Source of the DNA: CAISIP01 sp031396205
GTDB lineage: Bacteria; Pseudomonadota; Gammaproteobacteria; Burkholderiales; Burkholderiaceae_C
Direction of reading: 5' to 3'
Length of the DNA: 64,000 bases
NCBI GenBank assembly: GCA_031396205.1
Contig: JANNKH010000041.1
Span: forward strand, 47,297-111,296
The notes under the pieces: model-generated
Told to the model about the DNA's origin: nothing
The model's input: the letters and a program-made list of their open reading frames with translations, nothing else
The model's database searches: none
Shown: one piece after another, positions 7,394 to 16,328 of the stretch
How the letters are laid out: every line of letters begins with the position of its first letter
How positions within the stretch are numbered: position 1 is the first letter of the stretch
Made by a program: the position numbers and the translations under genes

Positions 7394-8602
7394 TCAACCC
7401 GCCGGTTTGTGCAATTGCGCCAGCACCCGAAGCAATGTGCGATTGACCTCGCCCAGATCGAGATCGTGCGTCTTGCACAGCTCCGGCACCGCTGCCATGC
7501 GGGGGTACTCCAGCGCGGTGGCCAGTTCCAGAAAGGGCGCATACGGACCGCTGTTGCCCAGGATCGCTCCGCTGACGCGATCCGACAGCGGCAAGCGTTG
7601 CAGCGCGTCAAGTAGCGGTTCACCGAGCAGGCCGTCGATCTGCGACAGCATGCCGCACAGGAACACCTCGCGGCGCAGCGTGTCCTCGTCGCCGGCGTCG
7701 AGCTGTTGCTCCATCACCCGCGCCCGCATCACCATCGACATGCGCACCGGGTCCATGTCGGGCTCATTGCTGGCCAGTGGCAGCATGTCCTGCAGCCAGG
7801 CCTTGAAGCGCGACAGCCCGAGCAGCATCAGGCCGTGGCGCAGCGATTCGACGCCGCTGCGCAGGCCCAGCGCGGCCGAATTGGTAAAACGCAAGAAGCG
7901 GTAGGCCAGCAGCGGTTCGTCGGCCAGCGTGTGCTCGATCAGTTCGAGCGCGGCGTCGGCGTCGGTCTGCTGGATCAGGCGTACGATGGTGCTGTGGCTG
8001 GGCTGGATCGGCTGCTGCCGGTGCGACAGCAGAACGTCGTCGACCGGCCAACCGGCCACGCCCCAGGCGCTTTGCTGGTCCAGGCAGTGGTCCGCCATCA
8101 GGCGACTGGGAACGGCCTCGACGATCTGATCGGACGGCACCGGACTGTTCGCACCGGACTGGCCCAGCGAGGCCTTGGCGCCGACGATGGTTTCACCGGG
8201 CGTCAGCCCCATGATGGTTCGGGTAAAGCATGGCGCCAGGTCCGCACCCGGGCGTTGACCGGGCGCGCCACGCCACAAAAGTGGCAACTGGCGTTTGTGG
8301 GCCCGGCGCACTGCACTGGCCAAATCGGCGTCGGCAAGCAAATCGTGTTGCACCACCAGCAGTGGTCCGTCGGGGTCGCCATGGTCCAGCAGGTCGCACA
8401 GGAGGCCGGCGGTCTGCGGCGTGAGCATCAGGGCCGGGCATTGGTCGGACCAGGTCTGCTCAACCGTGCGCAGGAAATGTGCGCCTTCGATCGGTTCGTC
8501 GCCGAACGGCCGCAGGAACAGTTGCACCGCCACCGGTTGGCGCAGGCGATTCCAGACCAGCTGGTAACCCAGCATCAGCTGCCCGAGCGTCGAAGGGGCC
8601 AT
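7394..8602 (-). CDS. HDOD-domain signalling protein with degenerate EAL-like N-terminus
   Basis: This 402-residue protein has the layout of YuxH-type proteins. The N-terminal ~200 residues resemble a catalytically dead EAL domain (opening GYQLVWNRLRQPVAVQLFLRP, no EAL signature, ending VAGWPVDDVLL). A C-terminal HDOD domain follows (~215-390, LIEHTLADEPLLAYRFLRFTN and SLRHGLMLLGL). HDOD proteins act in signalling and often influence motility or cyclic-di-GMP responses, but have no known catalysis. It lies 7 bp downstream of flgL in the same direction, so it probably shares the flagellar transcript. The ATG at 8602 is used because longer readings overlap flgL. No strong ribosome-binding site is visible, so it may depend on coupling to flgL. 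Confidence 0.85.
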   Translation of the reverse strand: MAPSTLGQLMLGYQLVWNRLRQPVAVQLFLRPFGDEPIEGAHFLRTVEQTWSDQCPALMLTPQTAGLLCDLLDHGDPDGPLLVVQHDLLADADLASAVRRAHKRQLPLLWRGAPGQRPGADLAPCFTRTIMGLTPGETIVGAKASLGQSGANSPVPSDQIVEAVPSRLMADHCLDQQSAWGVAGWPVDDVLLSHRQQPIQPSHSTIVRLIQQTDADAALELIEHTLADEPLLAYRFLRFTNSAALGLRSGVESLRHGLMLLGLSRFKAWLQDMLPLASNEPDMDPVRMSMVMRARVMEQQLDAGDEDTLRREVFLCGMLSQIDGLLGEPLLDALQRLPLSDRVSGAILGNSGPYAPFLELATALEYPRMAAVPELCKTHDLDLGEVNRTLLRVLAQLHKPAG

Positions 8603-8609
8603 GGTGGCG

Positions 8610-9800
8610 TCAGTTGATGTAGTTGAACAACGAAAGGCGCTGGATCTGTGCGTAAGACTGTAACGCAGCCTGGTAACCGGTTTGCGTCTTGTTGAAATCG
8701 GAGATCGCCTTGACCATGTCGGCATCGACCGCGCGCGAGCGGTCCGACTCGAGCGATAGTGCGCGTGCCGACTGGGCCTCGGTGATGGTGTCGGCCCGGT
8801 TCAGCCAGTCGCCGGCCTGGCCGCGCGCGGCCTGCATGCGTTCCATGGCGGTGTCAATCTGCGACAACGACAGCGCCACCGCATGCGCCAGCCGGTGGTC
8901 GCCGGGCGCGGAGTCGATGCTGGCAATGGTTTCGTCCAGCAGGTTGAATACGTTCTTGGTCGTGCTCGGCGCGATGTCCAGCGCATCGCCGTTGTTCGGT
9001 GTGCCCTGGGCCAGCACCGAGACCCCATCGAACAAAATCGGCGCGCCGTTGACATACGGCTGGCCGGTGCTGAGGGTTGTGGCCGTGGTGGTGTTGACGA
9101 TGTCGTAGGTGGTGACTCCGGCCACGACGCTGAAGTTGATGCGGTAGTTGTCGCCGGTGACCAGGGTCGGGGATACCACGGTGCCCGGGTCGCTCCAGAG
9201 CGCACCAGTATTGCCGACGCCCAGGGACACTTCGAACGTGCGGTTGCCACTGGGCACGTCCATCCAGATCGCCTGGCCATTCATGGCGCCCGGCAGAGCC
9301 GTGGTGGTGGCGGCGCGCTGGCCAGCTGCGCCCTGGTAGATCACCCCCGCGGGAACGTCGGCAAACGGGGCGCCGGCGCTGCCCAGGCCACCGAACAAGG
9401 GCACGCCGTTGTTGTCGGCGCGGTTCGAGATGGCGAATATCTGGTCGCGCAGACTTATCAGTTGACGCGCCAGTGTGTCGCGATTGGCCGGTGTGTAGGC
9501 GGCGTTGCCGGCGGCGATGACGAATTCGCGCGCGCTCTGCATCAGGCCGATCGCTTCGCCCAGGCCGGCTTCGGCGCCTGACAGGGCGGCACGCTGGGTT
9601 TCCAGCGCGCGCTGATCGGTTTCTATGCGGCTGAGCCGCACCATCGCGCGTTCGGCTTGGGCCGAGGCGGTCGGATCGTCGCTGACCCGGTTTACCCGCA
9701 GGCCAGAGCTCAGTTTCTCCTGCTGGCCTGCCAACTCGCTCTGGCGGCGGTACAACTGCTCCAGGGCATTGTCGTAGGTGTTGGCGGTTCCTATGCGCAT
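8610..9800 (-). CDS. flgL: flagellar hook-filament junction protein FlgL (HAP3)
   Basis: The 396-residue protein forms the second junction ring between hook and filament and is exported by the flagellar type III system. The flagellin-like N-terminal coiled region (NTYDNALEQLYRRQSELAGQ, SSGLRVNRVSDDPTASAQAE) and C-terminal coil (SLESDRSRAVDADMVKAISD, ending QIQRLSLFNYIN) are intact. The central ~200 residues are variable. Length and position after flgK are normal. It sits 29 bp downstream of flgK. Confidence 0.97.
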   Translation of the reverse strand: MRIGTANTYDNALEQLYRRQSELAGQQEKLSSGLRVNRVSDDPTASAQAERAMVRLSRIETDQRALETQRAALSGAEAGLGEAIGLMQSAREFVIAAGNAAYTPANRDTLARQLISLRDQIFAISNRADNNGVPLFGGLGSAGAPFADVPAGVIYQGAAGQRAATTTALPGAMNGQAIWMDVPSGNRTFEVSLGVGNTGALWSDPGTVVSPTLVTGDNYRINFSVVAGVTTYDIVNTTTATTLSTGQPYVNGAPILFDGVSVLAQGTPNNGDALDIAPSTTKNVFNLLDETIASIDSAPGDHRLAHAVALSLSQIDTAMERMQAARGQAGDWLNRADTITEAQSARALSLESDRSRAVDADMVKAISDFNKTQTGYQAALQSYAQIQRLSLFNYIN

Positions 9801-9829
9801 GTTCGACGTCTCTTCGTGACTACGGCTCG

Positions 9830-11734
9830 TCAGCGGGCCAGGTTCTGCAGCAGGGTATCGAACATGGTCTGGGCCACCTGCAGCATTCTGGCCGAGGCCT
9901 GGTAGGCCTGCTGGAATTGCAACATCTTGGCGGCTTCCTCGTCCAGGTTGACGCCGGCCAAAGTGGCCTGGTCCGATACGGCATTGGCAGAGATCGACTG
10001 CGACACCGCACTGGCGAAACCGGCGCTTTGCACCCGCACGCCAATCGCTGATAGGAGACCCGCGTACCCATCGGTGGTGGCGGCGCCGTCGAACAGCGCC
10101 TGGTCGCGGATCGCCAGCAAGGCGTGCGCATTGCCCGCGTCCACGGCCGGGAACGCATTGGCCTGCACGGTGTAGGTGTCGCCCACCTGAGGCGTGCCCT
10201 TGAGGGTCAACGCCCAGCCGTTGTAGTTGATGGGTTGACCCGGTACAAAGGCCACGCCGCTCGGGTTGCCGGTTCCCGTGCCGGCGACATCGAAACTGCC
10301 CGCTGCGGTAAACGTCAGCGTGACGGTCTGCGCCAGGTTGGCGTTCGCCTGTTGCGGCAGCAGGGTCTGCAGCGTCAGCGACCCTTGGTTGGCAACACCA
10401 GCGCTGGCCACGACCGGACTGGCGACAGCCAGTGAGCGGGGCGAGGCGAAAGCCACGTCGATGTTGTTGGTGACCTGCCGGAACGGCGTGACCATAAAGC
10501 GGTCGCCCGCGTTCGCAGTGCCGGTGACCTGCAGGTCCAGCCCGTCGACCTGCGCCGGCACTGAACCGAACAAGGTGACCTGGCCATCGGTCAGGCGCCG
10601 GATCGATCCGGCGGCAGCGCCGGTGAAGACCACTTCATAGTCCGATGGCGCCAGCCCCGGCGCGCCGCTGACCGGGCCGGTCTGCACCGCCACCTGGATG
10701 CTGGCCGTGCCGCCGTTGGCGAGCGCGGGGATGGCGTCCGGGATCGGGCCGAGCGTCAGCAGATCGCCGGCGGGATTGCCCGACAGGTCCAGCCCGAGCC
10801 GGTGTTGCTGGTTCAGCACCGTGGCAAGCGACAGGGCCATACGCCCGAGCAGATTTCCGGCATCGGCCAGGTCGGTGTTGTTAAAGCGCAGCAGACCGGA
10901 CAGCGCCCCACCGCCCATGGTGGACTCCTCCAGCACCACCGACAGGCCGTCGCGCTGAATTGTCAGTTTGGACTGCAGCGGGTCGCCAAACGCGTCACGT
11001 TCCAGCGTGACCGGTGCCACCGTGGTGCCTAGCACCAGCGGCTGGCTGCCCGCCACAAACAGGCCGATCGTGCCGTCACTGGCCGGGATACTGGTGGTCT
11101 GCACAATGGTGTTGAGTTCGCGGATCAGCTCGTCGCGCTTGTCCAGCAGGTCGTTCGGCGTGTGGCCAACGCCCTGCTGGTTGCGGATCTCGCGGTTGGT
11201 CTCGGCGATGCGCGTGGCCAGGCTGTTGACCATGCGCACGTTGGATGCCAGTTCCAGCTGCAGGCCCTCGCGCAGGTTGTTCAGATTACCGGTGACCGAG
11301 CGGAACCGGGCCGCCAATTCGTCGGTGCGTGCCAGTACCACGGTGCGCGCGGTCAGGTCGGCCGGCGCGTTGGCGACGTCGGAAAACGCGTTCAGCATGT
11401 CGCCTACGGCGGCGCCCAGCCCGGTCGGCCCGCCCTGAAACAGATCTTCCAGCTTCCTCAACTGGTCCAGCCGCTTTTCGTCCGCCGCCGCTACCGCGCC
11501 GGTCAGTGCGATCTGGCGCGTGAGCATCTCGCTGTGGCTGCGCAGCACCGTCGCTGCGTCGACGCCGCGCCCGTAATAGCCCGCACCCTGGTACAGGCCT
11601 TCGATGCTCTCGAGTTGGACGTTCTGGCGCGAATACCCGGCCGTGTTGACGTTGGCTATGTTGTTGCCGGTCGTGCGCAACACCTGCTGGTTGGACAGCA
11701 GTGCGCCGGTACCGATGCTGAGCAGGCTCGACAT
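9830..11734 (-). CDS. flgK: flagellar hook-associated protein FlgK (HAP1)
   Basis: The 634-residue protein is the first junction protein on the hook tip and is secreted through the export channel. The N-terminal rod/hook motif (LLSIGTGALLSNQQVLRTTG followed by ANVNTAGYSRQ) and a C-terminal coiled segment (GVNLDEEAAKMLQFQQAYQ) match the family. It is somewhat longer than the enterobacterial protein (~550) because of a larger central region, as is common in Burkholderiales. The 120-bp gap upstream, after flgJ, contains a repeat-derived hairpin rather than a recognisable promoter. Confidence 0.97.
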   Translation of the reverse strand: MSSLLSIGTGALLSNQQVLRTTGNNIANVNTAGYSRQNVQLESIEGLYQGAGYYGRGVDAATVLRSHSEMLTRQIALTGAVAAADEKRLDQLRKLEDLFQGGPTGLGAAVGDMLNAFSDVANAPADLTARTVVLARTDELAARFRSVTGNLNNLREGLQLELASNVRMVNSLATRIAETNREIRNQQGVGHTPNDLLDKRDELIRELNTIVQTTSIPASDGTIGLFVAGSQPLVLGTTVAPVTLERDAFGDPLQSKLTIQRDGLSVVLEESTMGGGALSGLLRFNNTDLADAGNLLGRMALSLATVLNQQHRLGLDLSGNPAGDLLTLGPIPDAIPALANGGTASIQVAVQTGPVSGAPGLAPSDYEVVFTGAAAGSIRRLTDGQVTLFGSVPAQVDGLDLQVTGTANAGDRFMVTPFRQVTNNIDVAFASPRSLAVASPVVASAGVANQGSLTLQTLLPQQANANLAQTVTLTFTAAGSFDVAGTGTGNPSGVAFVPGQPINYNGWALTLKGTPQVGDTYTVQANAFPAVDAGNAHALLAIRDQALFDGAATTDGYAGLLSAIGVRVQSAGFASAVSQSISANAVSDQATLAGVNLDEEAAKMLQFQQAYQASARMLQVAQTMFDTLLQNLAR

Positions 11735-11740
11735 CTCAGG

Positions 11741-11822
11741 GCCCCCACGCTTGTCGCTGCGCGTACTGCGCCGCTGCCCCCCGCGGGGGTGAATTTCCCT
11801 TGGGGCAGCCCGGCGGGAAATT
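11741..11822. repeat. diverged member of the GC-rich intergenic repeat family with hairpin
   Basis: The flgJ-flgK gap holds a GCCCCCACGC...GCTGCCCCCCGCGGGGG block (11741-11789). It is recognisably related to the 74-bp repeats at 12733 and 28119 but in the opposite orientation. A perfect 8-bp inverted repeat AATTTCCC (11792-11799)/GGGAAATT (11815-11822) with a 15-base interior follows. It could reduce or terminate read-through between flgJ and flgK, or protect mRNA ends. Confidence 0.6.
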
Positions 11823-11854
11823 GACCAACGCGATTGCCGCCACAGATTGCGGCG

Positions 11855-12730
11855 TCATACAGACTTCGCCCGTTGCAGTTGCAGCGTCATGTTGATCGCC
11901 CGGCCCAGCTTGGACGCGTAGTCCGGGTCGGTCGCGTAGCCGGCGCGCTGCAGTCCGTTGGCCCAGGCCTGCACCGAGTCGGTCTGCTGGCTGACCTGCG
12001 CGTAGCGCGGGCTCCGGGTGATCAGGCGGGCATAGTCGCGCAGCGAGTCCTCGTAGGAGTCGTAGGCGCGGAACTTGGCCACCGTCTTCTGCGGCGCCCC
12101 GTTGATGTATTCGGTGGTGGTGATCTCGGCTACCTTGCCGTTCCAGCCGCCGGTGGCCTTGATGCCGAACAGGTTGTGCGACGGGGCGCCGCCGGCCATC
12201 GTGATCTCGCTGCGGCCCCAACCCGTTTCATGGCCAGCCTGGCCCAGCATGAAGGCGGCGGGTATGCCGCTGGCCTGTTCCACCCGTGCGGCGGCGGCCG
12301 CATGGCGCTGCACGAAATCGCCCTGGCTGCTGCTGGGGCGCATCGAAGCCAGCGGCTCGGACGGCAGCGGCTGGGCCGCGCCTGCCGGTGCGGATGGCAC
12401 AACCGGAATCGATTCGCCGGAAATGCGCTGCGACAACTGCCGCGCAATCTGCTCTGATAGCCCACCCTTCATGCCCGACATCTGTACCGCCAGCTGCTGG
12501 TCGAGCAGGTCGGCACTCAGGTCACCGCCGGGGCTGTCCAGCAGACCGGACTTCATGCTGGCTTCGCGCATGCTCTTGATCAACTCGCGCATGAACAACG
12601 ACTCGAACTGCTTGGCCGCTTCCTTGAGCGCGCCAGCGCTGTTCTGGCCTGCCTGCAGCTTGAGCGCATTGAGCGAGCGACCGTCGGCCGCCAATGCGTT
12701 TGCCCCGTTGGCAATGGTTCCGTATGCCAT
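11855..12730 (-). CDS. flgJ: FlgJ, rod-cap protein with peptidoglycan hydrolase domain
   Basis: The 291-residue protein is bifunctional. The N-terminal rod-binding domain (residues ~30-110, AAKQFESLFMRELIKSMREA) scaffolds rod assembly. The C-terminal glucosaminidase-type domain (~145-290) locally opens the peptidoglycan. The expected catalytic glutamate is in GQAGHETGWGRSEI, followed by NLFGIKA and a C-terminal YATDPDYASKL signature. This is the normal two-domain betaproteobacterial form. The start codon is followed, on the upstream side, by an intergenic repeat pair separating it from flgI by 161 bp. Confidence 0.97.
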   Translation of the reverse strand: MAYGTIANGANALAADGRSLNALKLQAGQNSAGALKEAAKQFESLFMRELIKSMREASMKSGLLDSPGGDLSADLLDQQLAVQMSGMKGGLSEQIARQLSQRISGESIPVVPSAPAGAAQPLPSEPLASMRPSSSQGDFVQRHAAAAARVEQASGIPAAFMLGQAGHETGWGRSEITMAGGAPSHNLFGIKATGGWNGKVAEITTTEYINGAPQKTVAKFRAYDSYEDSLRDYARLITRSPRYAQVSQQTDSVQAWANGLQRAGYATDPDYASKLGRAINMTLQLQRAKSV

Positions 12731-12732
12731 GT

Positions 12733-12806
12733 CAATTCCGCCCGGTCGTTCCGAAGGGATTGACAGCCCCCTTGGGGGGCAGCGAACGCAGTGAGCGTGG
12801 GGGCAG
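12733..12806. repeat. 74-bp GC-rich intergenic repeat, copy 1 of tandem pair
   Basis: The unit begins CAATTCCGCCCGG, contains the palindromic core CCCCCTTGGGGGG and ends GTGAGCGTGGGGGCAG. It lies within two bases of the flgJ start codon. Copy 2 (12811-12884) follows after 4 bp and differs at one base (GGTCGTT versus GGCCGTT). A third copy lies between motB and motA at 28119. Confidence 0.9.
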
Positions 12807-12810
12807 CATG

Positions 12811-12884
12811 CAATTCCGCCCGGCCGTTCCGAAGGGATTGACAGCCCCCTTGGGGGGCAGCGAACGCAGTGAGCGTGGGGGCAG
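12811..12884. repeat. 74-bp GC-rich intergenic repeat, copy 2 of tandem pair
   Basis: Nearly identical to copy 1 at 12733-12806, with a 78-bp period. It runs to within 7 bp of the flgI stop codon, and its TTTCAT flank is shared with the copy at 28119. Together the pair fills the flgI-flgJ gap. The self-complementary CCCCCTTGGGGGG core could fold in the flg transcript. Confidence 0.9.
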
Positions 12885-12891
12885 TTTCATC

Positions 12892-14025
12892 CTAGATCAC
12901 CTCCAGTTCAGCGTTCAGCGCGCCGGCGGCCTTGATTGCCTGCAAGATCGCGAGCAGGTCCTGCGGCGTCGCACCGAGCACATTGAGTGCGCGCACCACG
13001 TCGGCCAGCTGCGGCGACGGGGGAATTTGCATCAGGATGCCGGGCTCCTGGGTGATCTGGATGGTCGATTTTTGCGCCACCACGGTCTGGCCGCCCGACA
13101 ACGGTGCCGGCTGGCTGACCACCGGCGTGCTGCTGATGGTGATCGACAGGTTGCCATGCGCGATGGCGCAGGGGCCCAGCGTGACCGACTGGTTGAGCAC
13201 GATGGAGCCGGTGCGGGCATTGATCACCACCTTGGCCGCGGGCACGGACGACTCCAGCTGCAACTCCTCCATCTCGGCAATGAAGCTGACGCGCGAGTTC
13301 GGATCGACCGGTGCGCGGACCTCGACCGTGCGCCCGTCCAGCGCCCGTGCGTATCCTTCACCAAAGCGCCGGTTGATGGCCTTGGCGACCCGCTGCGCGG
13401 TCTGGAAATCGGATGCGCTCAGGCCCAGCGCGATCGTGTCGCCTTCGAGCAGCGGCGTCGGTACCACGCGCTCCACCTGACCGCCGCCGGGGATTCGGCC
13501 GGCGCTGAGGTGGTTGATCTGCACCTTGCTGCCGCCGGCCGATGCGCCGGCACCACCGACGATCAGGTTGCCCTGTGCCAGGGCATAGACCTCGCCGTCG
13601 ACGCCGCGCAGCGCGGTGGTGATCAGCATGCCGCCCTTGAGCGACTTGGAGTTGCCCATGGAGGACACGTTGACGTCCATCGGCTGTCCGGGGCGGGCGA
13701 ACGCCGGCAACTGGGCCGTGACCAGTACCGCTGCGACGTTCTTGAGTTGCAATTGGGAGGCACTGGCCGCGGGCAGCGTGATGCCCATTTGTTGCAGGTA
13801 GTTGTTCAGGCCCTGCGAGGTATAGGGCATCTGGGTGGTCTGGTCACCGGTTCCGTCCAGGCCTACGACCAGGCCGAAACCGGTCAGCTGGTTGGTGCGC
13901 ACGCCCTCGATCGCCGCGACCTCCTTGATGCGGGCAGCGGACGCCGGGAGCGCCAGAGACCCGCAAGCCAGCAGGATCGACGCCAGCAGAATCCACGGGC
14001 GCGAAAGGGTGTCATCGGTTGTCAT
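12892..14025 (-). CDS. flgI: flagellar P-ring protein FlgI
   Basis: The 377-residue periplasmic protein polymerises into the P ring around the rod in the peptidoglycan layer. A Sec signal peptide (residues ~1-30, hydrophobic ILLASILLACGSLALPASAA) precedes the mature start ARIKEVAAIEGVRTNQL, a family signature. GLVVGLDGTGDQT and the C-terminal DLLAILQAIKAAGAL are also typical. Length matches the family. It follows flgH by 9 bp in the same transcript. Confidence 0.98.
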   Translation of the reverse strand: MTTDDTLSRPWILLASILLACGSLALPASAARIKEVAAIEGVRTNQLTGFGLVVGLDGTGDQTTQMPYTSQGLNNYLQQMGITLPAASASQLQLKNVAAVLVTAQLPAFARPGQPMDVNVSSMGNSKSLKGGMLITTALRGVDGEVYALAQGNLIVGGAGASAGGSKVQINHLSAGRIPGGGQVERVVPTPLLEGDTIALGLSASDFQTAQRVAKAINRRFGEGYARALDGRTVEVRAPVDPNSRVSFIAEMEELQLESSVPAAKVVINARTGSIVLNQSVTLGPCAIAHGNLSITISSTPVVSQPAPLSGGQTVVAQKSTIQITQEPGILMQIPPSPQLADVVRALNVLGATPQDLLAILQAIKAAGALNAELEVI

Positions 14026-14034
14026 GGCAAATGC

Positions 14035-14724
14035 TCAGAACGGGAAGAAGGCCATCAGGAAACGGGCGATCCAGCCAACGGTCTGCGCCTCGTTCTGCGC
14101 ACCACGGCCCCGTGATTCGATGCGTGCATTGGCCACCTGGGTCGAGGGCACGAAGCCGCCCGCCTGGATGGCACGCGGATCGATCGTGCCCGAGAAGCGC
14201 AACACATCGACGTTTTGGTTCACGCCAATCTGCTTGTCGCCGGCCACGACCAGATGGCCGTTGGGCAACACATCGATCACGGTAGTTGTAATCGAGCCCT
14301 GGAACTGGTTTGCGCTTTCGGTCGCGCCGGAGCCGTTGAAATCGTTGTTGGTGGACGAGCCGATCGACAACTTGCCCAGCAGGGATGCGGAGGCGAAGGG
14401 CAGCGCCGTGACACCACCGTCCATCGACGACGATCGGTTGGCCGTGGATGAGGATTTCTGGCTGGCGGTGACCTTCTCGGTGATCGTGATGGTAACCACA
14501 TCGCCGACCATGCGCGCCCGATGGTCCTCGAATGGTGGGCGGTAGCTGGCGGTGTGGTACAGGCTGCCGGTGACAGGGCGCGGCGCTTGCGCCCTGGCCA
14601 CGATCGGCGACACAGTCGGTGTGAAATCGACCCGTTCATTCTTGGGCAATGCGTCGCAACCGCTGGCCAGGGCCGTGACCAGCAGGGCGCCGGCGGTGAC
14701 CCGGATGAGGGAGAAAATTGGCAT
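14035..14724 (-). CDS. flgH: flagellar L-ring lipoprotein FlgH
   Basis: The 229-residue lipoprotein forms the L ring in the outer membrane. The signal peptide ends in a lipobox (LASGC, Cys at about residue 23) that would be lipidated. The conserved core GDVVTITITEKVTASQ (~75-90) and the C-terminal RFSGTIDPRAIQ region identify FlgH. The ATG at 14724 overlaps the flgG stop by one base (TGATG). A GTG one codon earlier is an alternative start. Confidence 0.97.
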   Translation of the reverse strand: MPIFSLIRVTAGALLVTALASGCDALPKNERVDFTPTVSPIVARAQAPRPVTGSLYHTASYRPPFEDHRARMVGDVVTITITEKVTASQKSSSTANRSSSMDGGVTALPFASASLLGKLSIGSSTNNDFNGSGATESANQFQGSITTTVIDVLPNGHLVVAGDKQIGVNQNVDVLRFSGTIDPRAIQAGGFVPSTQVANARIESRGRGAQNEAQTVGWIARFLMAFFPF

Positions 14725-15506
14725 CACAGCTGTCCGAGTTTTTGCAGCATCTGGTCCGAGGTCTGGATTGCCTTGGAGTTCATCTCATAGGCGCGCTGGG
14801 TCTGGATCATCGTGATCAGTTCCTGCACCACGTTGACGTTGGAGGTTTCCAGGAAGCCCTGTGAAATCGAGCCCAGCCCGTTGGCGCCCGGTGTACCGGT
14901 GTTCGGCTGGCCCGAAGCAGGGCTCTCGACAAACAGGTTCTGGCCCAGCGGTTCCAGGCCGGACGGGTTGATGAAACTGGCCAGGATGATGTTGCCGATC
15001 TGCTGTGGCGACGTGGTACCGGGGATCGTCGCGGTGACGGTGCCGTCGGCGGCGATGGCCACATTCTTGGCATTGGCTGGCACCGTCACGCCGTTGGCCA
15101 CCGCCAGGCCGCCGGCGGTGACCAGCCGGCCCTGGTTGTCAACCTGGAACGAGCCGTCGCGGGTGTAGGCATTGGAGCCGTCAGGCTGCGTGATCTGGAA
15201 GAAGCCATTGCCCTGGATCGCGACATCCAGGTTGTTCGATGTCTGCTGAATGGTCCCTTGCGAAAACGAACGGCTGGTGGCAACCGTGCGCACGCCCAGG
15301 CCCAGGTGCAGGCCGGTGGGCAGTTGCGACTGGTCCGACGTATTCGATCCCACCTGGCGCAGGTTCTGGTACATCAGGTCTTCGAACACCGCGTTGGCAC
15401 GCTTGTAGCCGGTGGTGGACACATTGGCCAGGTTGTGGGAAATCACGTCCAGCTGGGTTTGCTGGGCTTCCATACCGGTCTTGGAGATCCAGAGCGAGTT
15501 GATCAT
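14724..15506 (-). CDS. flgG: flagellar distal rod protein FlgG
   Basis: The 260-residue protein builds the distal rod. It has the rod N-terminal motif (SLWISKTGMEAQQTQLDVIS, HNLANVSTTGYKR), the central NGFFQITQPDGSNAYTRDG segment and the C-terminal SNVNVVQELITMIQTQRAYE motif shared by axial proteins. Its length equals that of the E. coli protein. It lacks a signal peptide because it is exported by the flagellar type III system. It follows flgF in the rod-gene cluster. Confidence 0.98.
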   Translation of the reverse strand: MINSLWISKTGMEAQQTQLDVISHNLANVSTTGYKRANAVFEDLMYQNLRQVGSNTSDQSQLPTGLHLGLGVRTVATSRSFSQGTIQQTSNNLDVAIQGNGFFQITQPDGSNAYTRDGSFQVDNQGRLVTAGGLAVANGVTVPANAKNVAIAADGTVTATIPGTTSPQQIGNIILASFINPSGLEPLGQNLFVESPASGQPNTGTPGANGLGSISQGFLETSNVNVVQELITMIQTQRAYEMNSKAIQTSDQMLQKLGQL

Positions 15507-15544
15507 GGTGGGTCCTGGTGGGGTCGGCCGAGTGCAGGTAAGAA

Positions 15545-16285
15545 TCAGCCTTGCATGCTGAGCAATTGACCGGCCGAGCGGTCGTTCGATTCGGCGGTCT
15601 GGATCAGGCGCATCTGCATCTCGAATTCGCGCGCGGTCTGGATCATCCCGACCATGGTCTCGATCGGATTGACGTTCGAGCTTTCCAGTGCACCGCTTTG
15701 CAGGCGTGCCAAGGCGTCGGCGGGAAGCGGGTCGGTACTGGCCGTGCGGAACAGTCCGTCGTCGCTGCGTAGCAGCGGGTCCTCGGCTGTTGGTGTGGCC
15801 ATCTTGAGCCGTCCGACCTGGACTCCGGGCTGACCGGCGGTCCTGGCGTTGATATCGCCGTTGGGGGCGATCGTGATCTCAGCCCCCGATGGGGCCACGA
15901 TAGGCGCGCCGCCATCCGAATATACCGGCAGGCCATTGGCTGTCTGCAGCGTGCCATCGGCTCCGAGTTGCAAAGCACCGCTGCGGGTGTAGGCCTCCGT
16001 GCCGTCCAGCCCCTGCACCACAAACCAGGCATTACCGGTGGCCCGCACGTCCAGCGAGCGGCCGGTGGTCTGCGACGGGCCGGGGGCGTTCAGGTAGCCC
16101 GAGGTGGTCTCCAGCGCGAACACACGGGTGGTTGCGCCGTCGCCGCGCAATGGTACGGCACGGTAGGTGGACAACTCGGCCCGGAATCCGTTCGTCGAAG
16201 CGTTGGCCAGATTGTTCGACAGGATGGTCTGGCGGTGCGCGGCGGCATTGGCGCCGGTCATCGCGGTGTAGACGAGTCGATCCAT
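15545..16285 (-). CDS. flgF: flagellar proximal rod protein FlgF
   Basis: The 246-residue axial protein is part of the proximal rod. Features are the N-terminal DRLVYTAMTGANAAAHRQTI and ILSNNLANASTNGFRAE, the middle NAWFVVQGLDGTEAYTRSG block and the C-terminal SNVNPIETMVGMIQTAREFE motif. Size is normal. It lies between flgE and flgG, 43 bp after flgE, in the expected gene order. Confidence 0.97.
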   Translation of the reverse strand: MDRLVYTAMTGANAAAHRQTILSNNLANASTNGFRAELSTYRAVPLRGDGATTRVFALETTSGYLNAPGPSQTTGRSLDVRATGNAWFVVQGLDGTEAYTRSGALQLGADGTLQTANGLPVYSDGGAPIVAPSGAEITIAPNGDINARTAGQPGVQVGRLKMATPTAEDPLLRSDDGLFRTASTDPLPADALARLQSGALESSNVNPIETMVGMIQTAREFEMQMRLIQTAESNDRSAGQLLSMQG

Positions 16286-16328
16286 GGTGGGGCCTTGTCA
16301 GTAATGGACGGCGTAAAAGCGAATTCGC

